The position numbers and the translations under genes were made by a program. Source: Symploca sp. SIO1C2 (GTDB taxonomy: Bacteria > Cyanobacteriota > Cyanobacteriia > Cyanobacteriales > Coleofasciculaceae). Taken from it: a stretch of 64,000 nucleotides of DNA. Below the pieces are notes generated by a model that did no database searches, was not told the origin of the DNA, and was given only the letters and a program-made list of their open reading frames with translations. Below, in pieces: positions 53,732 to 63,100 of the stretch; the stretch's first letter is position 1; every line of letters begins with the position of its first letter. Location of the stretch: assembly GCA_010672925.1 (NCBI GenBank), contig JAAHFP010000011.1, positions 1 through 64,000 on the forward strand, read 5' to 3'.

Positions 53732-56700
53732 ATGACCAATCCGGCAATCTACATCTCCCGTCAATCAGCAGAAAACTTCCTCGCCGAATTTGGCAGAACT
53801 TTCCACCAAAGCGAGGCTCAACCACTGTTGTTTCAGGTGTGGGGTATGGGAGGAGTGGGGAAATCGACATTATTGAATAAGTTGCAGGATGTTCATCAGC
53901 AGCAAGCAGATTTTGCTAAAGTTTACTTTGGCTTGACGATGGATATCGAGACGCCGATTGAGTTGATGGCAACTCTGTATCAGCAGTTCCCTCAACCTGA
54001 TATTCCTCCTTTGTTGAAACAAGATATCAGAGATTTGACGCCACCAGCAGATCCTTTTATCTCTATATACGAACAATATCAACAAACTATAGTAGCGCTA
54101 CAGACTCAACCAGTAGCAGGAAAATCGGTACAGCCGGAGCAACAAAGTGCCCTCAAAGATTTATTGGAATTGGGAACAATCACCGCTTTGTCTACTGTTG
54201 GTTCTCCGGATATGGCAGTGGGAATGTTGAGGAATGCCCCCCAAGCGATCGCTTCTGGTAAGGAAAGGGTAGAATCTCTATTACAACAGCATCCGGCTAC
54301 TAAAGGTAAACAAGATATTCAGTCATTGGTGCGGGAACCGTTACTGAGGTTAACTGAGGCATTTGTTCAAGGGTTAATTCAGAAAGCGAACCAGCGTCCG
54401 GTGGTACTATTGTTGGATACTTATGAAAAAGCCCCATCCCAGCTGGATCTGTGGTTGTGTAACTATCTACTGGGGAATAGCCAGTTACAATCTTACCCAA
54501 TTCGTCTAGTTGTAGCAGGACGACAGTCTTTGCTCAAAACTCAATATTGGCGGAAATTGCAACAAGACCGGAATTTAGTTTACCAGCAACCCTTGGAAAG
54601 ATTCGACCAACCGCAGACGAGGGAATATCTCCAGCAAATCGGTATAACTGAATCGGAGCAGGTGGAGGATATCTATCAAGTCACCAGAGGCTTACCCTAT
54701 TATCTTGATTGGATACGAAAGGAAACAGCAACGGGGCGAGAGCTAAATTTTTCCCAAGGTAACCAAGAGATTGTAGAACTGTTGCTGCAAGGACTCAATT
54801 CTACCCAAAAACAACTGTTACAGTTAGCTGCTTGTTGCCGGTGGTTTGATAAAGCTTTGATACAGCAGTTACTCAATGCCCAAAATTTAGACTTTGACTC
54901 TACTGCTGATGACACAGACAACGGCTTCGACTGGTTAACTAAGCAAGATTTTGTGGAATTGGTACAACACTGCTATCGCCTAGATGATGTAGCACGGGAT
55001 GTGTTTCGGCTATCTTTGTGGCAAGAAGATAGGGAACGGTTTTATCAAATTCATGGATTACTAGCGGACTATTTTGAAGAGTTAGCTCATCGAGAAGTTC
55101 CTCCCGATTTAGATGTAGGGGCATTTGCGCAGCATGGTGCTTTAGCAGTACAGCATTTGGGCGATAATTTATCGGAGAAACCCAAGGTATACACTCCAAA
55201 TGCTTTGCCCTCCCAGGGTTTCAACACACACCCTAGTCCCCCTATAGAACCATACAACCATCCCGACTGGTGTAGTAACACGGCAGAATACCTTTATCAT
55301 GCACTGTTTACTCACCGCCGCAATATTCAACTTACTTTTATCTCCCATCTGTTTGCTTCTCGTTATTTGGGGAAGTATGAGGTAGTAAAAATTCCCTTCC
55401 AAGCAATTAGCGCTGAAGCAGAGTTAAAAGATTACCAGCTGTTGAACTTTACCAATAGGCAGTTTCTCACCACCATTCAACCAGCTGTTGAATCTAGTTG
55501 GGAAGTATTAGTACAAGAACCAATTAATTGGGAGTCCCTGGCAAACTCTGGTTTCTCTGAGTCTCAGGTTAAGGCAGCGTTAAACAAGTGTTTTAGTTAT
55601 ACTGCTTCCTTGGATGGACTAGCAAAATTTGCCGCACTTTCATATCAATTAAGGCGTTGCCTTGAACCTCAGTGTCTAGATTGGTTACAACAAGCCAAAC
55701 TACGAGGCGAACCAATTACCACTCCTGCTGAACCAGAATTTAGCAGTAAGCTGTTTTTGTTCACTGTAGGTAATGAGTTTTATGAGCTAGGAAAAATAGA
55801 AGACGCGATCGCTCGTTATAATCAGGCTATTGAATTTAATCCTGATTATGATGCTGCCTGGTACAACCGGGGTGTTGCCCTGTATGATTTGGGAAAAATA
55901 GAAGAAGCGCTTGCTAGTTATGATCAAGCTATAGAATTTAATCCTGATTATGAACAAGCCTGGAACAACCGGGGCATTGTTCTGTATAGTTTAGGAAAAA
56001 TAGAAGAAGCGCTTGCTAGTTATGATCAAGCTATAGAATTTAATCCTACTAACGATGCCGCTTGGAACAACCGGGGTGTTGCTCTGCAAAATTTGGGAAA
56101 AATAGAAGAAGCGCTTGCTAGTTACGATCAAGCTATTGAATTTAATCCTGATTATGAGCAAGCCTGGAATAATCGGGGCAATGCTCTGTATAATTTGGGA
56201 AAAATAGAAGAAGCGATTGCTAGTTACAATCAGGCAATAGAATTCAATCCTAATAATGATGCCGCCTGGTACAACCGGGTTGTTGCCCTGCAAAATTTGG
56301 GAAAAATAGAAGAAGCAAGTGCTAGTTATGATCAGGCTATAGAATTGAAACCTAATGATGAACAAGCCTGGAACAACCAGGGGCTTGCTCTATATAATTT
56401 GGGAAAAATAGAAGAAGCGGTTGCTAGTTACGATAAAGCGATAGAACTTAAACCTGATGATGAGCAAGCCTGGTACAATCGGGGTGTTGCTCTGAAGAAT
56501 TTTGGAAGAGTAGAAGAAGCGATCGCTAGTTACAATCAGGCTATAGAACTTAAACCTAATTATGAACAAGCCTGGTACAATCGAGGTGTTGCTCTGAAGA
56601 ATTTTGGAAGAGTAGAAGAAGCGATCGCTAGTTACGATCAGGCTATAGAACTTAAACCTGACTATGATGCCGCTTGGAACAACCGGGGGCTTGCTCTGGT

Positions 56701-57256
56701 TGAGTTGGGAAAAATGGAAGAAGCGGTTGCTAGTTACAATAAGGCTACAGAATTTAAACCTGACTTACATCAAGCCTGGTACAATCGGGGCAATGCTCTG
56801 TATAACTTGGGCAAAGTGGAAGAAGCGATCGCTAGCTATACTCAAGCTATAGAATTGAAACCTGACTATGATGCCGCCTGGAACAACCTGGGCATTACTC
56901 TGTATAATTTGGGAAAAATAGAAGAAGCGATCACTAGTTACGATCAGGCTATAAAATTGAAACCTGACTATGATGCCGCCTGGAACAACCGGGGTGCTGC
57001 TTTGTACAAGTTGGGAAAAATAGAAGAAGCGATCGCTAGCTACGATAAAGCTATAGAATTGAAACCTGACTTACATCAAGCCTGGTATCTTAAAGCTTGC
57101 TGCTATGGATTGCAAAACAATATTGACCTAGCAATAGAAAACCTGCAACAAGCCATCAAAATCAATCCTGACAAATACCGAGAAATGGCAAAAACAGACT
57201 CGGATTTTGCCAATATTCGCTCAGAGTCTCGGTTTCAGGCAATGTTTTTTAAGTAA
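53732..57256 (+). CDS. STAND-like NTPase with 14 C-terminal TPRs
   Basis: A 1174-residue signal-transduction-type ATPase. Walker A is GMGGVGKSTLLNKL near residue 45; VVLLLDTYEKAP near 230 is the Walker B region. A winged-helix/helical middle part runs to about 650. From residue about 680 there are 14 consecutive 34-residue TPRs of the consensus A-W-N-N-R-G-x-A-L-x-x-L-G-K-I-E-E-A. Adjacent repeats are nearly identical in DNA (102-bp period), showing recent expansion. STAND proteins with TPRs act as regulators or in antiviral defence by ligand-triggered assembly. No effector domain is recognisable at the N-terminus. Confidence 0.88.
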   Translation: MTNPAIYISRQSAENFLAEFGRTFHQSEAQPLLFQVWGMGGVGKSTLLNKLQDVHQQQADFAKVYFGLTMDIETPIELMATLYQQFPQPDIPPLLKQDIRDLTPPADPFISIYEQYQQTIVALQTQPVAGKSVQPEQQSALKDLLELGTITALSTVGSPDMAVGMLRNAPQAIASGKERVESLLQQHPATKGKQDIQSLVREPLLRLTEAFVQGLIQKANQRPVVLLLDTYEKAPSQLDLWLCNYLLGNSQLQSYPIRLVVAGRQSLLKTQYWRKLQQDRNLVYQQPLERFDQPQTREYLQQIGITESEQVEDIYQVTRGLPYYLDWIRKETATGRELNFSQGNQEIVELLLQGLNSTQKQLLQLAACCRWFDKALIQQLLNAQNLDFDSTADDTDNGFDWLTKQDFVELVQHCYRLDDVARDVFRLSLWQEDRERFYQIHGLLADYFEELAHREVPPDLDVGAFAQHGALAVQHLGDNLSEKPKVYTPNALPSQGFNTHPSPPIEPYNHPDWCSNTAEYLYHALFTHRRNIQLTFISHLFASRYLGKYEVVKIPFQAISAEAELKDYQLLNFTNRQFLTTIQPAVESSWEVLVQEPINWESLANSGFSESQVKAALNKCFSYTASLDGLAKFAALSYQLRRCLEPQCLDWLQQAKLRGEPITTPAEPEFSSKLFLFTVGNEFYELGKIEDAIARYNQAIEFNPDYDAAWYNRGVALYDLGKIEEALASYDQAIEFNPDYEQAWNNRGIVLYSLGKIEEALASYDQAIEFNPTNDAAWNNRGVALQNLGKIEEALASYDQAIEFNPDYEQAWNNRGNALYNLGKIEEAIASYNQAIEFNPNNDAAWYNRVVALQNLGKIEEASASYDQAIELKPNDEQAWNNQGLALYNLGKIEEAVASYDKAIELKPDDEQAWYNRGVALKNFGRVEEAIASYNQAIELKPNYEQAWYNRGVALKNFGRVEEAIASYDQAIELKPDYDAAWNNRGLALVELGKMEEAVASYNKATEFKPDLHQAWYNRGNALYNLGKVEEAIASYTQAIELKPDYDAAWNNLGITLYNLGKIEEAITSYDQAIKLKPDYDAAWNNRGAALYKLGKIEEAIASYDKAIELKPDLHQAWYLKACCYGLQNNIDLAIENLQQAIKINPDKYREMAKTDSDFANIRSESRFQAMFFK

Positions 57257-57559
57257 TAAGCGCCTAACGGCGAATTCAAAATTCAAAATTCAAAATTCAT
57301 GAATCTCCGAAAAAGAAGTCAGAAACTAGTCATATCAAGGGATTTAGTCCCAAATTTATGATTTTTAGTTTCTGAAGAGCCCTGAGGAGTGCCTTGCCCC
57401 CCAATTGAATAGCGAGAAACTAGTCATATCAAGGGATTAAGGCCAACTGTAGTTATTTTGATTTTCTCGAGAGTAATAAGTAATAAGTAAAGAGTTTATT
57501 GTTACTTTCTTTTTCGTTAATACTTACTACCTACTACCTAATACCTAATACCTAACCTA
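57257..57559. repeat. spacer with two 24-bp direct repeats
   Basis: AGAAACTAGTCATATCAAGG plus GATT occurs at 57321-57344 and 57415-57438 (94-bp period). The rest holds short ATTCAAAATTCAAAATTC units near 57275 and CTACCTAATACC units near 57530. No gene. Confidence 0.65.
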
Positions 57560-58543
57560 CTAAGCCATACTTCTGACAACAGATTCAAACTCCCCTAAGG
57601 ACGGAGTTGTAGCTGCCTGAACAAGTAGATTACCCAACGTCTCAAGATCATTTATCTTCTCAATCAGCTCCTTTAATGTCAGCGGAGTATCTTGAAATCG
57701 AGCTTTAAGGACACGAAAAATATCTTCTTTGCGTCCTTCCCGACGCACTTCAGGAAGTAGTTCCTGAAGTACTTCCTGTCTGCCTTTTTCCCGTCCTTTT
57801 TCTTCCCAATCAGTATAAAATAACATCACACGCTCCTTAGTTTTTAGTTCCATACTATCTAGTATTTGCTCAAACACCTCTTCCTCCTGCTCATTCAGGC
57901 GTAAATAAGTGCCGATAAACCCAGAGATCAACTCCATTTTCTTTTGATTCAACTCCAGGGTAGCAAGTAAACGCAAACATTCCGCCTTAACCTGGGCACG
58001 CTCCTCCGGTGCAATCTTCATCTTTGCCATCAGTGCCGAGGCAACCGGGTTTTCTCGCTTGAGGAAGTCTCGCCAGTTGAGGCGATTGAGCTGAATACTC
58101 ACAAAATTAAATTCTAATACCTTGCAGTCGGGAAAAGTCACAAGACAACGACTGTTTCGTTCCTTTTCTGGCTTGTCAAAAGTCAACAGAGCAATTGGAT
58201 AAACCGGTAGCTGAAATTTCTCATGTAAGCGAGAAAAGTAATAAAACATCCGCCAACGAAGATCTTCTTCGCTATAAGCACTCGACTGAGATTCGATATG
58301 GATTAAGAAGCAAGCCTCGCTATCTCGAAAGGATACACGAGCAACTAAATCAACGGTTTTCTTTTTGCCTTTTTCGACAGGAGCAAATACCTCTCGAACC
58401 GTTTCGGTAGGTTCCAAGCTAAACCCCTGTATCTCAGCATAGTCCAGAACTCGAGGGGCAAAGAGCTCAATAAAGTCTACAAAAAAGGTAGAAAGTAGCT
58501 CTTTAAAGATAGCGTCATGGTCAATAGATGGTGTCACTCCCAA
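57560..58543 (-). CDS. Rpn-family PD-(D/E)XK nuclease / putative transposase
   Basis: A 327-residue protein starting TTG 58543. DHDAIFKELLSTFFVDFIELF at the N-terminus, the core KTVDLVARVSF and CFLIHIESQSS are the typical D...E-x-(Q/K) nuclease residues of the Rpn (recombination-promoting nuclease) group. The charged C-terminus EEKGREKGRQEVLQELLPEV is also common there. These genes are abundant in cyanobacteria, often many copies; they may promote RecA-independent recombination. No inverted ends are seen around it. Confidence 0.82.
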   Translation of the reverse strand: MGVTPSIDHDAIFKELLSTFFVDFIELFAPRVLDYAEIQGFSLEPTETVREVFAPVEKGKKKTVDLVARVSFRDSEACFLIHIESQSSAYSEEDLRWRMFYYFSRLHEKFQLPVYPIALLTFDKPEKERNSRCLVTFPDCKVLEFNFVSIQLNRLNWRDFLKRENPVASALMAKMKIAPEERAQVKAECLRLLATLELNQKKMELISGFIGTYLRLNEQEEEVFEQILDSMELKTKERVMLFYTDWEEKGREKGRQEVLQELLPEVRREGRKEDIFRVLKARFQDTPLTLKELIEKINDLETLGNLLVQAATTPSLGEFESVVRSMA

Positions 58544-58792
58544 TAATTCCTGTAATTGGCTAACTATTGATTAAGGTTTTTAGCACAGTCAGCAACATTT
58601 ATCTCCAAGTACTTAAACTAACTCAAACTTTGGAGATAATTACCTGAATAAAGAGTGATGGCGATCACATTGTTATGAGATATTTAAACAAAATGCTATA
58701 CTGCTAGATTAACATCGCACTAATCCTATAAACTAGATTTAGCGTTAGTTTTTAGCAAACGAATCGCACTATTCCTAATTGATGATGAATTA

Positions 58793-59932
58793 ATGATTCC
58801 CAAAATTCAGACTATACCAATTCAACATCTAGCTTCAGGCGATCGCTTGGCAATCCAAGTCTATCAATTCAGTGGTAGTAAACCAGGAAAAAAGGCATAT
58901 CTACAGGCGAACCTCCACGGTGCAGAAATTGTTGGTAATGCGGTTATTCATCAGTTGATTGAATTTCTCCTCACTCTTGATGATAGCCAGCTGGTTGGGG
59001 AAATTTGGTTAGTACCTGTGTGCAATCCTCTCAGCACTAATCAACGCCATCACAATTTTTCTACAGGAAGATTTAACCCTTATGATGGCAAAGATTGGAA
59101 TCGTATTTTCTGGGACTATGAGAAACAAGGTGATGATTTAGCTGCCTTTGCCCAATCTCAGATTAATCTTGAGATGACTGAGATTTACCACAACTACCTC
59201 AAACGCATTCAGGCAAGTTTTGCTCAAGAATTAGCTAAAATACAATCTCCGAGTGGAGTGCCCTTGCGTCAGCGTTACCGCTATCAGCTACAATCTCTAT
59301 GTCTTGATGCCAACTATGTGATTGATATTCATAGCTCCACCAATCAAGCCATTGATTATCTGTATTGCTTTCACAACGCACAAGAAAGCGCTAAGGCTTT
59401 TCTCTTGGACTATAGTATTTTGATGAGTGAGTACGATGGAGATGCCTTTGATGAAGCTTTTCTGAAACCCTGGCTAGCACTGGAAAAACAATTAGCAGCA
59501 TTGGGTAAAATAATTAAGTTTGATGTGGAATCTTGGACATTGGAATTAGGTTCTGGCATGACGATGAATCCAGAATCAGTGGCAAAAGGAATTAAGGGTA
59601 TCAAAAATTACTTGGCAGAAAAGGGAATATTAAAGATTGTTGGTTTCCCTGTAGCAGAAACTGCATCTCACCAAATCAATTTTGCTAACAAAAGTCAGCT
59701 CAAAAGCTATTATGCTCCTGTAGGTGGGATGATTCAATCAAAAGTTGAACTAGGTAGCCTGGTTAAAGAAGGAGAACTAATGTATCAGCTACTGAGTTTC
59801 AATAAGAATCAAGAGTTACCAACATTAATAGATATCTATGCTGAAACTACGGGGGTAGTGTTTACTGTATCCACTAATCAGGCGGTTAATGAAGGGGAGT
59901 ATGTACTGAGTGTGATGCATTTGGATAAGTAA
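58793..59932 (+). CDS. succinylglutamate desuccinylase/aspartoacylase-family protein
   Basis: A 379-residue M14-like zinc amidohydrolase. The ligands are in LQANLHGAEIVGN (H-x-x-E) and VIDIHSST (His), with the substrate Arg/Asn region CNPLSTNQRHHNFSTGRFNP between. A C-terminal beta-barrel (GGMIQSKVELGSLVKEGELM) is typical of the family. It removes an acyl group from an N-acyl amino acid or related amide; the substrate is unknown. It stands alone between the Rpn gene and a 128-bp repeat copy. Confidence 0.85.
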   Translation: MIPKIQTIPIQHLASGDRLAIQVYQFSGSKPGKKAYLQANLHGAEIVGNAVIHQLIEFLLTLDDSQLVGEIWLVPVCNPLSTNQRHHNFSTGRFNPYDGKDWNRIFWDYEKQGDDLAAFAQSQINLEMTEIYHNYLKRIQASFAQELAKIQSPSGVPLRQRYRYQLQSLCLDANYVIDIHSSTNQAIDYLYCFHNAQESAKAFLLDYSILMSEYDGDAFDEAFLKPWLALEKQLAALGKIIKFDVESWTLELGSGMTMNPESVAKGIKGIKNYLAEKGILKIVGFPVAETASHQINFANKSQLKSYYAPVGGMIQSKVELGSLVKEGELMYQLLSFNKNQELPTLIDIYAETTGVVFTVSTNQAVNEGEYVLSVMHLDK

Positions 59933-60059
59933 TATCAAGTTCGGTTGAATACTTACACTTTGGCTGCGACAAGGCAGAGGGCAGAGGGCAGAGGGCAGAA
60001 GGGAAGAAAGAAGTTTGCAAGGGAGAAGGGAATTATAAGTGATTATCCGAACTTGATAT
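59932..60059 (+). repeat. 128-bp MITE-like element, copy B (intergenic)
   Basis: Begins ATATCAAGTTCGG and ends CCGAACTTGATAT, a perfect 13-bp terminal inverted repeat, identical in length to copy A at 17415-17542 and similar throughout. It starts on the last base of the aspartoacylase stop codon (TAATATCAAG). The reading frame used in copy A is interrupted by one TGA here. Confidence 0.88.
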
Positions 60060-60169
60060 AATAAGTAATAAGCAGTAGTAGGACTTCAGTCCAAAAAGAA
60101 GCCAAAAACAATGTGGGCATAACGGGTTTGGTAATTTATTGAAAAATGATTGAAGCCACGGTCCAATGG

Positions 60170-63100
60170 TTAACAATTCTTTCCTTCAATGACTGCTTCG
60201 GCTTGCAACGCGATCGCTCTCAACTCATCTAAGGTATCCTGTTCAACAGACTGCCACAAAGACCGCTGATGAGCTTCTAGTAACCTTTCTGCCATATCTC
60301 GCAATGCCCAAGGATTCTTTTGTTGGATAAATTCCTGTACTTTAGGTTCAAAAATATAGGCTTCTGCTACCCCTCGATACATATGGTCTTCGACACAATT
60401 AGCTGTAGCATCATAGGCAAATAAATAGTCCACTGTTGCCGCCATTTCAAAAGCTCCTTTGTAGCCGTGACGCATTACCCCTTCTATCCATTTGGGATTA
60501 ACTACACGGGAACGATAAACCCGGGCAATTTCCTCCCGCAACTGTCTTACTTTCGGATTTTGAGGGATAGAGTTGTCGCCAAAGTAGGTTTGGGGATTTT
60601 TACCAGTCAAGGATCTAATAGCAACAGTTAGACCCCCTTGGAACTGATAATAGTCATCAGAATCGAGTAAATCATGTTCTCGATTATCCTGGTTGTGCAG
60701 CACTATTTGCATTTGTTGTAAGCGCTGCTCAAAAGCTTCTGCTGCGGGAATTCCTTGTAATCCGGTTTTAGTTGGTGCAGCAATTGGTTCTGGTTTATCT
60801 GTGTAGGCAAAACTACTCCAGTTAATATAAGCACGAGCTAAATCTTGCTCATCCTGCCAGTTTTGTGCTTCAATTAAACCTTGTAACCCTGCACCATAAG
60901 CACCAGGTTTAGAACCAAAAATACGATAACCCGATCGCTGTTGAGCTTCTTCAAGACTTAAGCCAGCTGCTTCCCACCTGACTTGCTCTTGTTGAACTTG
61001 GGCTGCTAGGGGATTCTCCGCCACAGGTTCATCCAAAGCCGCAACTGCTCTTACCGCTTGATCAAATAAGCTAATTAAGTTGGGAAAAGCATCCCGGAAA
61101 AAGCCAGAAATCCGCAAAGTTACATCAACCCGGGGACGCCCTAACACTGATACTGGTAGAATTTCAAAATCCACTACCCGACGAGATACCCCATCCCACA
61201 CTGGCTGTACTCCCAACAAGGCTAAGGCTTCGGCTAAGTCATCGCCTCCGGTACGCATAGTGGAAGTTCCCCAAACGGACAATCCTAAGGTTTTAGGGTA
61301 TTCACCATTTTCCTGAGTATAGCGTTCAATAAGAACTTCTGCTGCCTTACGACCCACATCCCAAGCAGTTTCTGTCGGGATAGCGCGGATATCCACAGAG
61401 TAGAAATTTCGTCCTGTCGGCAACACTTCCGGACGTCCTCTGGTTGGCGCACCCGCAGGACCGCTGGCTACATAGCGCCCATCAAGTCCTCTTAATAACT
61501 GGGTTAGTTCCTGGTCAGTTTGCTGGAGTGCTGGTAAAAGGCGATCGCGTATCCATTGTAATTCGTTGTTGGTTTTTTGTTGTTGGTTGTTTGTTGTTGG
61601 TTGTTTGTTGTTGGTTGTTTGGGAATTGGGGATGAGTTGTTCTACTAAGGTAGCCGCTTGTTCTTCTAATGCTTCAATTAGATCACCAGTGGTGCGACAA
61701 TTAAAAGGTGTATCCCCAGCAACACCATGTATCTCCTGTTCGACCTTCTCAATTCTCAATTCTCCATTCTCAATTCTCCATTCTTCATTCCCCACTCCCC
61801 AATCCTCTGCTATAGCGCGAGTTAAACCAATACGGCCATTACCGGGACTACGAGCGATCGCAACGATTAAATCCCGTAACTGACGCCCTTGAGGACATTG
61901 GCCTAAAATATGTAACCCGTCTCGAATTTGGGCTTCTTTCAATTCACACAAGTAGCCATCAATGGAATTCAAGATCAAAGATTCAAACTTAACCAGGCTT
62001 TCAGCCCCAATCAAGCTTAATTTCTCCCCGTCCCCGCGTCCCCGCGTCCCCGCGTCTATGTCCTGATTTATGCCCAAATCCTGATGCAAATTTTCCTCAA
62101 AGATTAGTTGGACAATGCGATCGCGAATTATTGGTAACCTGGAAGGGTCTAAACTCTGAGCTTCGTAATACTCATCAATCAAACCTTCGAGTTTGTGCAA
62201 GGAACCATAGAGTTCAGCACGAGTCATCGGTGGAGTAAGATGATCAATGATTACCCCTTGAGCACGACGCTTGGCTTGGGAACCTTCACCAGGGTCATTG
62301 ACAATAAAAGGATACAGATGAGGCATTGCTCCCAGGGCTACTTCTGGATAACAATTACCTGACAACGCCACACTCTTACCCGGTAACCACTCCAAATTAC
62401 CATGCTTACCCACATGCACCATTGCCTGCGCTCCAAACTTAACCCGCAACCAATAGTAAAAAGCTAAATAGGCAGGAGTTGGCTCTAAATCAGGAGCATG
62501 ATAATTCAAACTTGGGTCTAGATCATAACCCCGTGATGGTTGAATACCGATAAAGATATTGCCTAGTTGAATGCCGGAAATTGTTATTTGTTGTTGGTTG
62601 TTTGGGAATTGGGAATTTGCCTCGCTTCGCTCACCATGCTGCGCAAAGGGAATTGGGAATTGGGAATTGGGAATTGAGAATTGAGAGTTAGAAATTCCTA
62701 CCTTGTCTCCCTTGTCCCCCTTGTCTACCTTGTCTCCCCACACTCCCCCCATCTCCCCATCTCCCCATCTCTCCATCCAGCGATCGCAAATTCCCTGTTG
62801 CACCTCCGGGGGTAAGGTGGCAAAATACTGTTGGTACTCAGCTACAGATAGCTGCTGGTTTATTTGGCGTAATTCTCTTCCTTCAGGATCATTGGTTACT
62901 CCGGCAGTAAGAAGAGCGATTAATTCATCCCCAGTTGCTGGAATATCTTCAACTTGATAACCCGCTTGTTGCAGTGCCTTGAGAATTTCGACACAACTGG
63001 CAGGGGTATCTAAGCCTACTCCATTAGCTAAACGTCCATCTCGATTGGGGTAGTTGGCTAGAATTAGGGCAATTTTTCGTTCGGCTGGGGGTGTTTGTTG

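Noticed and set aside
57321-57438. Two 24-bp direct repeats containing GAAAC, reminiscent of cyanobacterial CRISPR repeats
   Set aside because: Only two copies with a 70-bp gap, beyond normal spacer length, no third unit and no cas genes nearby.
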